From CAYPPG01 sp964412555 (lineage in GTDB: Bacteria; Hinthialibacterota; Hinthialibacteria; Hinthialibacterales; Hinthialibacteraceae), in contig CAYPPG010000032.1 in the NCBI GenBank assembly GCA_964412555.1, forward strand, positions 1 to 64,000: a stretch of DNA of 64,000 bases, given 5' to 3'. The position numbers were made by a program, and so were the translations under genes. Below the pieces are notes generated by a model, which saw only the letters and a list, made by a program, of their open reading frames with translations, made no database searches and was not told where the DNA came from. Shown one piece after another: positions 1 through 8,363 of this stretch (the stretch's first letter is position 1; each line of letters starts with the position of its first letter).

Positions 1-274
1 TCGAATAATGCTGATAAATCGCCAATACAATGGCCAACGCCACGGCCGCCTCCGCCGCCGCTAAAATGATGACGAATACGGCAAACACACTCCCCGTCAC
101 ATCCATATTGGGAAGATACCGATTGAAAGCGATTAAATTCAAATTCGCCGAATTCAAAATCAATTCAATTCCCATCAAAATGCGTATCCCGTTTCGGCGC
201 GTAATCACGATAAAAACTCCAAGCAAAAAGAGCGAAACGGAAACGACTAAAAAATGCTCAAGCCCAACGGCCAT
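1..274 (-). CDS. nuoK: NADH-quinone oxidoreductase subunit K (partial)
   Basis: This encodes the small three-helix membrane subunit NuoK of respiratory complex I, part of the proton-pumping arm. The visible 91 codons start MAVGLEHFLVVSVSLF and contain GIELILNSANLNL, which carries the conserved membrane glutamate of NuoK, followed by an Ala/Val-rich third helix with AAAEAAVALAIV. The C-terminus lies beyond the left edge. I chose ATG at 274 because the AGGAG at 281-285 is 6 bases upstream of it. An ATG at 280 would have no spacer. It is the last visible gene of the nuo operon, after nuoJ. Confidence 0.93.
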   Translation of the reverse strand, partial: MAVGLEHFLVVSVSLFLLGVFIVITRRNGIRILMGIELILNSANLNLIAFNRYLPNMDVTGSVFAVFVIILAAAEAAVALAIVLAIYQHYS

Positions 275-344
275 GTTCATCTCCTATGAAACAAACAAAG
301 ATATTCCTCTGGAAAAAGAATGAACAATCCCTTTCCGAATCGAT

Positions 345-896
345 TCACGAAGATTGCGTCTCTTCTCCAATTTCGGGTTTTCCGCTCTTCGGCTCCCCGC
401 GAGCGATCACAACGGCCCCAATCAACGCTATCAACAATAACAAGGACGCAATTTCAAATGGAAGAAGATATTTCGTCAACAATGCTTTTCCAATCGGATA
501 CACGGTCGAATCAAGAACTTTATTTCCAGGATCAGCCATTTCATTCCAAGGTGTAATGAAAACAATTGGAAGTAAAAGGACAAGAAACAGAATTAAAAAC
601 AGAATCCCCCATTTGATCTGCAAAGTCTGCCGCTCGGTTCCTTTCCCCACCACGTTCACCGTAAACATGACACCAAACAACAACAACACAAGAATCCCCC
701 CCACATAGATAATGACTTGCGAAATCCCGACAAAATCGGCGCCAAGATAAATATAAAAGCAAGCCAATCCAAAGAAGGTAAAAAGAAGTGAAAAGGCAGC
801 GCGCACCAAAGAAGGGGAAAACGCAGTATACGCAGCCGATCCCAAGACAATAAAGGCCAGGATGTAAAAAACCAAACTATGCAGCAGCGCGTCCAC
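345..896 (-). CDS. nuoJ: NADH-quinone oxidoreductase subunit J
   Basis: This is the NuoJ membrane subunit of complex I, with five predicted helices and the family motif GADFVGISQVIIYVGGI. The start is GTG at 896 (VDALLHSLVFY), preceded by a strong GGAGGAG about 10 bases upstream. The longer open frame to 998 would add an implausible basic stretch that is only nuoI read in another frame. The gene overlaps the 3' end of nuoI by 20 bp, so translation is probably coupled. The C-terminus after the last helix is short and charged. With 183 residues it has normal family length. Confidence 0.92.
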   Translation of the reverse strand: MDALLHSLVFYILAFIVLGSAAYTAFSPSLVRAAFSLLFTFFGLACFYIYLGADFVGISQVIIYVGGILVLLLFGVMFTVNVVGKGTERQTLQIKWGILFLILFLVLLLPIVFITPWNEMADPGNKVLDSTVYPIGKALLTKYLLPFEIASLLLLIALIGAVVIARGEPKSGKPEIGEETQSS

Positions 897-1377
897 TATC
901 TTTTTTCTCCTCCTTTTTCCCTTCGTCCTTCTCAACCGGTTTTTCTTCCGGCTTCTGCTTGCCGCCGATCGGCGGAATGGGATCTTGACAAAAATCACGA
1001 ATCATTTGACTCCGGTCCGTGAAAACGGTTTCATAATCATGAGACATGTACAAGCTGTCCACCGGGCATACTTCCACGCACAAGTTACACCAACAACATT
1101 TCACGTAATCGATTGTGAATACGGAAGCTCGCCGGGCTTTTCCCTTCCCTTCTCCTTCACAATATAAACAATTCACCGGGCAGATCCGAACACATTTATC
1201 ACACGCAATGCAAATGCTCGCATCATTCACCAACATTCCCCGGAATCGTTCCGGTATTGTACGCTTTTCCGTCGGATATTGAACCGTTACACCAGGCGTA
1301 AATAACTCTTTTCCGGTGACGGCCATCCCTTTCAACGTCGTTATAAATCCTTGAAATACATCGCTTAAAATACTCAT
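877..1377 (-). CDS. nuoI: NADH-quinone oxidoreductase subunit I (2x[4Fe-4S])
   Basis: NuoI is the ferredoxin-like subunit that carries two [4Fe-4S] clusters in the peripheral arm of complex I and passes electrons towards NuoB. Both cysteine motifs are intact: C56-x2-C59-x2-C62-x3-C66-P and C94-x2-C97-x2-C100-x3-C104-P. The C-terminal 30 residues are a Lys/Glu/Pro-rich low-complexity tail that ends in three alanines and encodes the ribosome binding site of nuoJ. The gene follows an unrelated SGNH hydrolase gene rather than nuoH directly. AGG about 7 bases before ATG 1377 supports the start. Confidence 0.95.
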   Translation of the reverse strand: MSILSDVFQGFITTLKGMAVTGKELFTPGVTVQYPTEKRTIPERFRGMLVNDASICIACDKCVRICPVNCLYCEGEGKGKARRASVFTIDYVKCCWCNLCVEVCPVDSLYMSHDYETVFTDRSQMIRDFCQDPIPPIGGKQKPEEKPVEKDEGKKEEKKDSGRAAA

Positions 1378-1480
1378 TGTTCAACCTATCTCTAGTTTCT
1401 GTATTGAATCATTTTTTTGAAAATTCTCTGCCTTGTAGTATACCCGCTATTATTTGGAAAACGTACTTCAATGCTTCTTC

Positions 1481-3001
1481 CTAGGAACGATTCTCCTTTC
1501 CTGCTGCATATACCAAGCCATTGTGATTCATTTTGTCGTAGATTTCTTTCGCCAAGTATTGATTTCCCAAAGGAGATAAATGACAATGATCCGCATACAA
1601 AGCAAAGCGGGAAAACACACTCTTCGATTCTTGTTGAAAACGGTCAACAAGCATTGACCAGTCACTGAAACTAAATCCATATTTTTCACATTCTTTTTGA
1701 AGAATATGTTTCTGTTCTTCGTAATACCGTACTCGCTCTCTGGAGATATTTCCATAATATACATCTCGAATCGTGTAATCCATATATTGATGGGCAACGA
1801 TAATTACATTACGCCGGTACAGATCAGATACACTGGAAAGTATTTTCATCACAGCATGAATTTCACTTTCCATACGTTCATCAAAAGGGAAATCATTATT
1901 GCAGAGCACATAGATTAATCCACTGTACTGTCTTTTTTTAGCCTCCCGGTCCGCTACCAATGCGCATTTCCGGCCTGTATATCCGCCAACACTCGCATTA
2001 ATCACTTGGTAGTGATCCGTAACCAAATCTTGTAAACAACTCGCTACCGTATCTTCGTCATTCACTCCGATCCCGAATCCGACACTATCGCCAATAACCA
2101 GTAAGTACTGATCGGATTGAACCTCCGGGAGAGTCATACGATATCCATCGGAATTTACATGATAAACAAAATGATTTCGCTTCATTTGTTCAATATATTG
2201 ATTCACCCGATTCGAAATGGGAGAACGCGAATCGATATAAAGAACGGGGGGATCCATATTGAATGGTTTCGTCGTCTTTAATAACCACCCATGGATTGTC
2301 GTATCCGCTCGTAGTACATATCCAAACTCATTATCAGGTTTTACTAAAATCGTATCATGGCGATCCACACGGGTTGGATTCCAAGCATTTCCTATCACTG
2401 CCTGGATATCGCTCAAATCCTCCTTGACCGGCTTTGGCAATTCCAATATTTCAGGATGTGAGTTTAAGATATAGTGTGCAGTACTCTCTAAAGGCAGGAA
2501 CGAAGTAAGGAGAATACCGGTGATGAGTATTACCGCACCTGCGTGAATTGTATTCCAAAGCATCGTATATGAAAATAATTTCGCATTTTGAAGCGATAAA
2601 ATGTATAATGCCAACATGGATGAAAAATACCACAATGTTAGTATCATCTCTTCTTTTAAGAAAAATAACGGTGACCACCGCATATATAAAATCATGAAAG
2701 TGATACCGAAATTGAGAATAAGCAACAACGGAATCATTTTTTCGAACATGGCCTGGCGATGCTCAGACCACAATTCACGATGATCCCGTTTTGGAATACA
2801 AAAACAACAAATACCGATCATCAACCAACTGATATCTAGAATCCAAAAACAAATCCGTGTGGTCGTTTCCAATTCTCCATCTGGGGAGAAAAATGAAGCG
2901 GCAACATATTCATTAACAATAACTACTCCCAAAATAAATAGAAATCCCCATATCCGAGTTTTTTTCATTATGTTGATGAAAATATTCATTACCCTTTTCA
3001 T
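1481..3001 (-). CDS. Membrane-anchored SGNH/GDSL hydrolase family protein inside the nuo operon
   Basis: This 506-residue protein has about five hydrophobic helices in its first 170 residues and a C-terminal extracytoplasmic domain of the SGNH hydrolase type. Block I is GDSVGFG with the putative nucleophile S306, followed by glycines 339-340 (block II), N368/N369 (block III) and D471-x2-H474 (block V). Such enzymes act as esterases, acyl hydrolases or O-acetyl modifiers of glycans; the substrate cannot be read here. It lies between nuoH and nuoI on the same strand, which is not a normal place for it. It looks more AT-rich than the nuo genes. The exact start is uncertain: ATGs at 3001, 2989 and 2968 are all possible. 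Confidence 0.72.
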   Translation of the reverse strand: MKRVMNIFINIMKKTRIWGFLFILGVVIVNEYVAASFFSPDGELETTTRICFWILDISWLMIGICCFCIPKRDHRELWSEHRQAMFEKMIPLLLILNFGITFMILYMRWSPLFFLKEEMILTLWYFSSMLALYILSLQNAKLFSYTMLWNTIHAGAVILITGILLTSFLPLESTAHYILNSHPEILELPKPVKEDLSDIQAVIGNAWNPTRVDRHDTILVKPDNEFGYVLRADTTIHGWLLKTTKPFNMDPPVLYIDSRSPISNRVNQYIEQMKRNHFVYHVNSDGYRMTLPEVQSDQYLLVIGDSVGFGIGVNDEDTVASCLQDLVTDHYQVINASVGGYTGRKCALVADREAKKRQYSGLIYVLCNNDFPFDERMESEIHAVMKILSSVSDLYRRNVIIVAHQYMDYTIRDVYYGNISRERVRYYEEQKHILQKECEKYGFSFSDWSMLVDRFQQESKSVFSRFALYADHCHLSPLGNQYLAKEIYDKMNHNGLVYAAGKENRS

Positions 3002-3079
3002 ACACTCAAATCATCCGGATAATTGAATCATCATGTTCCTTTTGTTGAATGAGGAACAATCCTCTTCTCTGACGTTCTC

Positions 3080-4129
3080 TTATGAAACCTGTCCAGTAAC
3101 ATACATCCAAAAACTCGCCCCCAATATATTGATTAAGCCAAGTGGAATCAAAAATTTCCAGCATGTCGCCATCAGCTGATCAATACGCAATCGCGGCAGA
3201 GTCCATCGCAGCCACATCGTGATAAACATCAAAACACATACTTTCAACAGATACACGACAGCATTCTCGAAACCGAACGGTCCATACCAACCGCCCAAAA
3301 AGAGAAGCGCTCCCAAGGCGGATACAATGAACAAATCCGCATATTCGGCCATAAAGAAAAATGCAAAGCGCATTCCTGAATATTCGACGTGAAAACCGGA
3401 AACCAACTCCGACTCCGATTCCGGCAAATCGAAGGGTATACGATTCGTTTCCGCTAAAGACGATACATAATAACAAATGAAAGAGATGAAACAGAATGGA
3501 TTCCAAATATACCAGTTTCCTATCCCTAATAATCCCCCTGCTTGATCGTCGACAATCGTTCCCAAACGAAGCGAACCTGCGAGTAAAACGGGGGGAATGA
3601 TAAACAATGCAGTAGGGATTTCATAACTGAGAAATTGCGCTGAAGTGCGCATCGCGCCGTACAATGACCATTTATTGTGCGATGCCCAACCGGCCATGAT
3701 GATCCCAATTGCCACAATCGATGAAGTCGCGAGCAAATAAAGAACAGCGATATTTAAATCCGCCGCCATCATTTTAGGACCAATCGGTATCACGACCCAT
3801 GAAAGCATAGCGCCGACAAAGACAACGCCAGGAGCGAGAACAAATAACAATTTATCCGCCGTTGCTGGAATGATATCTTCTTTGATGAATAATTTCACGC
3901 CATCGGCAATGGTTTGCAAGGCTCCATGCCAACCAACATACATGGGGCCCACCCGGCACTGCATATGCGCCGAAACTTTCCGCTCCGCCCATACTGCAAC
4001 AAGCGCCACGACGGCAATCATCCCGATCGCAATCAAAGCACAAATTGAAGCGATCAAAATATACAACACAGAGACAGGCATATTTTGAAACCATGAAAAA
4101 CCGAGAAGCAATTCCTTCAAATAAGCCAT
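3080..4129 (-). CDS. nuoH: NADH-quinone oxidoreductase subunit H
   Basis: NuoH is the eight-helix membrane subunit that forms the quinone site together with NuoB and NuoD. Hallmarks are AERKVSAHMQCRVGP in the first cytoplasmic loop and the acidic loop AETNRIPFDLPESESELVSG followed by the FHVEYSGMRFAFFFMAEY region. At 349 residues it is of family length. The ATG directly follows the TAA of nuoD (zero-base spacing), with GAGAGGTGG in the end of nuoD as the ribosome binding site, so the two genes are translationally coupled. Confidence 0.96.
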   Translation of the reverse strand: MAYLKELLLGFSWFQNMPVSVLYILIASICALIAIGMIAVVALVAVWAERKVSAHMQCRVGPMYVGWHGALQTIADGVKLFIKEDIIPATADKLLFVLAPGVVFVGAMLSWVVIPIGPKMMAADLNIAVLYLLATSSIVAIGIIMAGWASHNKWSLYGAMRTSAQFLSYEIPTALFIIPPVLLAGSLRLGTIVDDQAGGLLGIGNWYIWNPFCFISFICYYVSSLAETNRIPFDLPESESELVSGFHVEYSGMRFAFFFMAEYADLFIVSALGALLFLGGWYGPFGFENAVVYLLKVCVLMFITMWLRWTLPRLRIDQLMATCWKFLIPLGLINILGASFWMYVTGQVS

Positions 4130-5269
4130 TTAGCGATCCACCTCTCCCATCACGATATCGACGGTTCCCAACGTTGATACTACATCCGCGACAAGCATAT
4201 CCCGGGTGATCTCTTCAAATACACTCAAGTTGCAAAATGAAGGCCCCCTTGCCTTCAACCGGTAGGGCACTTTACTTCCGTCACTGATCATATAAAACGC
4301 GACCTCCCCCCGTGGACATTCGGCCCGAAGATAGACTTCCGCATTTTTCGGTGGGCGAAGAACAGCCGGTACTTTCGCTTGATAGGAACCTTCCGGAAAT
4401 CCTTCAATGATTTGCTCTAAGATTCGCGTGCTCTCGTACATCTCACGAATTCGAACCCAATAGCGGTCCCAGTTATCTCCCACTTCTCCTTTTAAACCTT
4501 GACCGACGGGAATATCGAAATCGAAACGATCATAAATCGAATACGGTTCATCTCGACGCAAATCCCAATCAACTCCCGAAGCCCGCAGCATCGGCCCGGT
4601 GACTCCATAGGCAATGGCAAGGTTTCTCGGCATGACAGCGATATTCGCCGTCCTCCGGATAAAAATTTGGTTGAAGGAAAGCAATTCATTGAAACTATCC
4701 AGTTTGGCACGGAACTGTTTCAGAAACCGCTTCGTCATGTCCATGGCGCGGGTGGTCATATCATCCGCCACACCGCCGATGCGAACATAGCCGAAACAAA
4801 GACGCCCCCCCGATAATTCCTCTAAAATATCAAGAGCCATTTCCCGCTCTCGGAAGGCGTGGAGAAATGGCGTAAACGCTCCCAGGTCCAAACCATACGT
4901 TCCTACTGCCACCAGATGGCTGGCAATACGGTTCAGTTCTCCTACAAAGACTCGGATATACTCCGCGCGTTCAGGAACTTCGATTTCGGCCAGTTTCTCA
5001 ACGCACATGGCCCAAGTCCAATTGTTGTTCATCGCCGCCAAGTAATCCATCCGGTCCGTATAGGGTACATAAGCGTCATATCCAATGGATTCACCAATTT
5101 TTTCTTTGCAGCGATGAAGATATCCTATTTGAGGAATCGCCCGAGTCACGACTTCACCGTCGGTGTAGAGCAAAACCCGCAATACCCCATGCGTGCTGGG
5201 ATGTTGCGGTCCCATATTGACAACGAGCGGTTCACCTTCAAGCGGTTTGGGTTGAGCAGGTGTTATCAT
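4130..5269 (-). CDS. nuoD: NADH-quinone oxidoreductase subunit D
   Basis: NuoD is the 49-kDa-type subunit of the peripheral arm and, with NuoB, lines the ubiquinone or menaquinone pocket. It contains the N-terminal NMGPQHPSTHGVLR signature, the GYLHR motif and the C-terminal LGTVDIVMGEVDR end, where the final Asp-Arg is typical. It is 379 residues, as expected for a stand-alone NuoD rather than a NuoCD fusion. It is separated from nuoC by 148 bp holding a 25-bp direct palindromic repeat, unlike the tight spacing elsewhere in this operon. Confidence 0.96.
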   Translation of the reverse strand: MITPAQPKPLEGEPLVVNMGPQHPSTHGVLRVLLYTDGEVVTRAIPQIGYLHRCKEKIGESIGYDAYVPYTDRMDYLAAMNNNWTWAMCVEKLAEIEVPERAEYIRVFVGELNRIASHLVAVGTYGLDLGAFTPFLHAFREREMALDILEELSGGRLCFGYVRIGGVADDMTTRAMDMTKRFLKQFRAKLDSFNELLSFNQIFIRRTANIAVMPRNLAIAYGVTGPMLRASGVDWDLRRDEPYSIYDRFDFDIPVGQGLKGEVGDNWDRYWVRIREMYESTRILEQIIEGFPEGSYQAKVPAVLRPPKNAEVYLRAECPRGEVAFYMISDGSKVPYRLKARGPSFCNLSVFEEITRDMLVADVVSTLGTVDIVMGEVDR

Positions 5270-5287
5270 GTGTATCTTCTATCAATA

Positions 5288-5353
5288 ATTGTGGTGCGGA
5301 CATCCTGTCTGCACTCCCTTTTCGTGACATTGTGGTGCGGACATCCTGTCTGC
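5288..5353. repeat. Two 25-bp exact direct copies of a hairpin repeat between nuoC and nuoD
   Basis: An identical 25-bp word occurs at 5288-5312 and 5329-5353, a period of 41 bp. Each copy holds a stem GTGCGGACA-TCC-TGTCTGCAC (nine pairs with one G-T pair in the first copy). The copies lie inside the nuo transcript, downstream of nuoC and upstream of nuoD, so the hairpins would be transcribed. They belong to the wider set of REP-like repeats in this window. Confidence 0.85.
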
Positions 5354-5417
5354 GCTACTCTTACGCAAACCGGAGATCTGCATCACAAAAAAAACCATCC
5401 ATCGTTCTACAACGCAC

Positions 5418-5912
5418 TTATAATCCTAATTCACGCAATCGTTCATGCTCGGGAAATTGATAATCTTTCCGCAACGGATGCCCTTCCCATTCTTCCGGAA
5501 GTAGAATCCTTGTTAAATTCGGATGCCCATCGTAAACGATCCCCATCAAATCATATGCTTCCCGTTCATGCCAATCGGCAGCCGGCCAAACATGAGAAAC
5601 TGTCGGTACATGCGGGTCTGTTTTGGATATGCGCACTTTCAAAATCACCCAATGACGATGATGCATGGAAAATAAGTGGTAGACGCTCTCAAAATAATCC
5701 GGCCAATCGACTGCACTGATACAATGCAGCATATCGAAACGAGTCCGTTCATCATCCCGAAGAAATTGGCAAATTTCAGGCAAGGCTTCATTTTCAATGA
5801 GAATATAAGGATCGCGCAGTCCCTTTTTCTCATCCCCCGTTACCACATGTTCGAGGATTTTCTGTTCACCGAATTGCTCTTTTAGTACATTAAAAATATC
5901 GATATGTTCCAT
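5418..5912 (-). CDS. nuoC: NADH-quinone oxidoreductase subunit C
   Basis: NuoC is the 30-kDa-type subunit of the peripheral arm of complex I. The protein has the family motif HEREAYDLMGIVYDGHPNLTRILLPEEWEGHPLRKDY (split here into HEREAYDLMGIVYDGHP and the WEGHPLRKDY end) close to its C-terminus. It is 164 residues long, the usual length for a separate NuoC. It starts 48 bases after nuoB, with only a weak ribosome binding site. The 3' intergenic space towards nuoD contains tandem hairpin repeats. Confidence 0.94.
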   Translation of the reverse strand: MEHIDIFNVLKEQFGEQKILEHVVTGDEKKGLRDPYILIENEALPEICQFLRDDERTRFDMLHCISAVDWPDYFESVYHLFSMHHRHWVILKVRISKTDPHVPTVSHVWPAADWHEREAYDLMGIVYDGHPNLTRILLPEEWEGHPLRKDYQFPEHERLRELGL

Positions 5913-5960
5913 GTTGCCGTTTCACGTTCGCATGATTTGGATGGAAATCCATCTATATCA

Positions 5961-6467
5961 TTACGCTGCACTTTGCTCTTTCTGTTTTCTAAGAATTCGA
6001 TCTTGACGGATTTTCTGCTGCAATTCGATCAATCCAGCCATTAAGGTTTCCGGACGAGGCGGACATCCCGGAACATAGACATCGACGGGAATATATAAAT
6101 CCACCCCTTTTACCACATGGTAACCATATTCATAATACGGTCCACCACCGATTGCGCAGCTTCCCATCGCGATCACCCATCGCGGTTCCGGCATTTGATC
6201 GTATAAAAGTTTGATCCGCTTTGCCATTTTATAGGTTACAGTTCCGGCCACGATCATTAGATCACATTGCCGTGGTGAACCGCGAAATACTCCGGCTCCG
6301 AAACGATCCAAATCGAATCGGCATGCCCCGGCATGCATCATTTCGATGGCACAACATGCCAACCCAAAGGTCATAGGCCATACCGACGACAATCTTGCCC
6401 AATTGAACAATGCATCGACTGAAGTCACGATGACATTTTCTTCAAATTTTCCTTGTAACGTTCCCAC
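5961..6467 (-). CDS. nuoB: NADH-quinone oxidoreductase subunit B (cluster N2)
   Basis: NuoB carries the terminal [4Fe-4S] cluster N2, which reduces quinone. The four ligands are visible: C38-C39 in GLACCAIEMM, C104 in GSCAIGGGP and C135 in VPGCPPRPE. At 168 residues it is of normal length. The start is GTG at 6467, with GAGGAG 7 bases upstream. It lies 196 bp downstream of a 46-codon membrane ORF and more than 360 bp from nuoA, a loose arrangement for this gene pair. Confidence 0.95.
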   Translation of the reverse strand: MGTLQGKFEENVIVTSVDALFNWARLSSVWPMTFGLACCAIEMMHAGACRFDLDRFGAGVFRGSPRQCDLMIVAGTVTYKMAKRIKLLYDQMPEPRWVIAMGSCAIGGGPYYEYGYHVVKGVDLYIPVDVYVPGCPPRPETLMAGLIELQQKIRQDRILRKQKEQSAA

Positions 6468-6663
6468 AAGAGAACTCCTCTTTCACCGGTTTTGTAGTTC
6501 CATGCCATTTAATAGATATTTACACCTGAAATATTTTATTCTTCAGGTTGGATATTTTTTTATCCATCCATTCAAGGATAAAGAAATTCTTTCGGAAATA
6601 TCCTAAATGACAGGATACTTATTAGTATAACAACCGGCTTTGTTGATAAAAAGTAAAGTCGGA

Positions 6664-6804
6664 CTAACGCTTTGGGGAGATCGAAAATCGACCTTTATTC
6701 CACAGAAAAAATCCGATCGCTCCAATGACAAAAAGATAGAGTATAATTTCCAAAAGCGGAGTTAGTGCAAATCCAGAGCTAACTGTTGCGACTGCTGTCT
6801 CCAT
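6664..6804 (-). CDS. 46-aa single-pass membrane microprotein between nuoA and nuoB
   Basis: This short frame reads METAVATVSSGFALTPLLEI, then a hydrophobic segment of about 20 residues and a basic tail ending SPKR. It has a TTGAGGATC leader that places a GAGG 4 bases before the ATG, is on the operon strand and begins 26 bp after nuoA. One transmembrane helix with the positive tail inside (N-out) is predicted from the charges. I do not recognise the family. It could be an accessory complex I subunit or an unrelated small membrane protein. Coding status is inferred from the start signal, length, position and composition. Confidence 0.6.
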   Translation of the reverse strand: METAVATVSSGFALTPLLEIILYLFVIGAIGFFLWNKGRFSISPKR

Positions 6805-6830
6805 GATCCTCAACCTTTTATCCTATTTTT

Positions 6831-7268
6831 TCAGGATGGAATGACCTTCGTTTTGCCTTCAGCGGTTTTCCCGCGTAGTACCCACTCAAGATGCCCTTTC
6901 ACCCAGCAATAAGCCAATCCGACTCCTAAAACCACTAAAAATACAAACATCTCAAAAAAGACCAATAAGCCTAATTCAGAAAAAAGACTTTTATAAACAA
7001 CTGCCCATGGAATAATGAACAGCACTTCCACATCGAAAATCAAAAAAACGATCGCTACAACATAAAAACGAATATTGAAACGAATCCACGGCCCACCTAC
7101 GGGAATTTCACCACATTCATAATTTGAATTTTTTTCCTCGTAGGAATTTTTCGGCCGAAAAAGTTTAGGCACCAGTAGATTGAATACAACGAAGGCAATT
7201 GCGGCGAGAAGAAAAATCAAAGCGGCAATAAATTGAGCCGGCATCGAAATAACCGTATTCGTATCCAC
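6831..7268 (-). CDS. nuoA: NADH-quinone oxidoreductase subunit A
   Basis: NuoA is a three-helix membrane subunit at the junction of the two arms of complex I. The loop motif YECGEIPVGGPW followed by FNIRFYVVAIVFLIFDVEVLF is diagnostic. The C-terminus is extended by about 20 polar residues after the last helix. The start is GTG at 7268, preceded by AAGGAGG about 11 bases upstream. It is the first gene of the nuo operon; the 450 bp upstream contain no other nuo gene. Confidence 0.94.
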   Translation of the reverse strand: MDTNTVISMPAQFIAALIFLLAAIAFVVFNLLVPKLFRPKNSYEEKNSNYECGEIPVGGPWIRFNIRFYVVAIVFLIFDVEVLFIIPWAVVYKSLFSELGLLVFFEMFVFLVVLGVGLAYCWVKGHLEWVLRGKTAEGKTKVIPS

Positions 7269-7722
7269 GAAGATATTATCCTCCTTCGGGATGAAAACAA
7301 TTCAACATTAAAAATGCTTAGCATCCCATACTCTCTACGGAATCACTAAGCTGTCAAAATAATGTACCTGAAGAATCGATAACTTTCAAGTGCGATTAGG
7401 GAAAATTCACTGATATCCAGAAGAAATGCACTACGATCAGAAATCACAGTTTTTCAATCGAATGTTACAAGGAAACTCCAATATTTGTAAATACTTATAA
7501 TCAGAGATGCGCTTTTATTTTCCCATTATCCATACAGTAATTTGTATCAAAATCAAGGATATAAGCTACTCAAAAATATGGATTTAAGTCCCCATGCAAA
7601 AAATTAAATCCCCGTTCAATTCGTCTTCATCCATTGGAAATTTTTCATTTACTTTTCCCAGAAAAAACCATGAAAATATGATGATTCTGACACCAATTTC
7701 CACCATGAATGAAATAGGAAAT
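7269..7722. other. AT-rich intergenic region upstream of nuoA
   Basis: No convincing gene is seen here on either strand. The region must carry the nuo promoter, read on the minus strand. A perfect TTGACA (7352-7357 on the complement) is present, but the best -10-like hexamer (TATGGG, 7325-7330) lies 21 bases away, so a sigma-70 assignment is weak. No strong terminator is visible after the pilin gene. Confidence 0.4.
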
Positions 7723-7917
7723 CTAGGGTCCCGTCGTCAGTGAACCAACAGTTGGTGCGGCTCCTGTAAACCATGCTCCAACAGCCGATCCAAAAGCGCT
7801 GATCATTGCCATGCAGATGAGAATAATCCCAGAAATCAAAACAGCATATTCAAGTGCTGTCGGACCTTCATCGTTTTCAAGAAAATTTCGGATACTTTTA
7901 CACATTGACATCACCAT
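7723..7917 (-). CDS. Flp/Fap-type type IVb pilin (orphan)
   Basis: This 64-residue protein has the Flp pilin layout: a short charged leader, a cleavage site after G18, Glu at +5 and Tyr at +6 (PTALEY), then a hydrophobic helix of about 22 residues and a short Gly/Thr-rich tail. Flp pilins are matured by a TadV-type prepilin peptidase and assembled by a Tad apparatus into adhesive pili. No tad or cpa gene is in this window, so the partner genes must lie elsewhere. AAGGAGGGG five bases before the ATG is a very strong ribosome binding site, as expected for an abundant structural protein. Confidence 0.82.
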   Translation of the reverse strand: MVMSMCKSIRNFLENDEGPTALEYAVLISGIILICMAMISAFGSAVGAWFTGAAPTVGSLTTGP

Positions 7918-8109
7918 AACTCCCCTCCTTTTAGGAACATTCGAATATCTTTACTCATTATAGCAAAGATTCCAGAAAATAAAAATTTCCGGCCTCAAAA
8001 AGAAAAAGATCGTAAGTTACTTAAAACAATGAATTTACGCAGTGCTTATCCATAAATCGCTCTGATGTTATGAAGTCCTATTTCAAAGGGGGAGGAGGAG
8101 AATTTCGAA

Positions 8110-8241
8110 TCAGGCTTTTTTGATTCGAGGCAAGTTTGAATCTTTTTGCGGCCATTCGATTGATTCACTCTCTGTATAAATACTCAGCAATACCCAAAAA
8201 AAGACACCCAAAAATAAGCCAAACGGAAGAATTATCATCAT
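8110..8241 (-). CDS. 43-aa putative small membrane protein
   Basis: The frame starts MMIILPFGLFLGVFFWVLLS, which forms one N-terminal transmembrane helix, and continues with a polar tail ending RIKKA. AGGAGG lies 6 bases before the ATG, a near-perfect ribosome binding site, and a sigma-70-like promoter lies about 125 bp upstream on the same strand. I do not recognise a family. Its design (one helix plus a short cytoplasmic tail) resembles small regulatory or accessory membrane proteins. An overlapping plus-strand frame at 8136-8330 has no such start signals. Confidence 0.5.
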   Translation of the reverse strand: MMIILPFGLFLGVFFWVLLSIYTESESIEWPQKDSNLPRIKKA

Positions 8242-8363
8242 CACAAACCTCCTGTTCAATTCGGTTTTCGATAACGAGTCTTCCGTTCTCCTTGATCGAT
8301 TCTCCTTTTTTCAAGTACTCATCAATTTAGAATTGATTCTGTTCTTTCACGTCCCTAGCCTAT

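Noticed and set aside
4859..5719. A 286-codon plus-strand open frame
   Set aside because: It runs antisense through nuoD and nuoC, which have clear family motifs. It is a shadow frame.
8136..8330. A 64-codon plus-strand open frame
   Set aside because: It overlaps the better-supported 43-aa minus-strand ORF and lacks a ribosome binding site.
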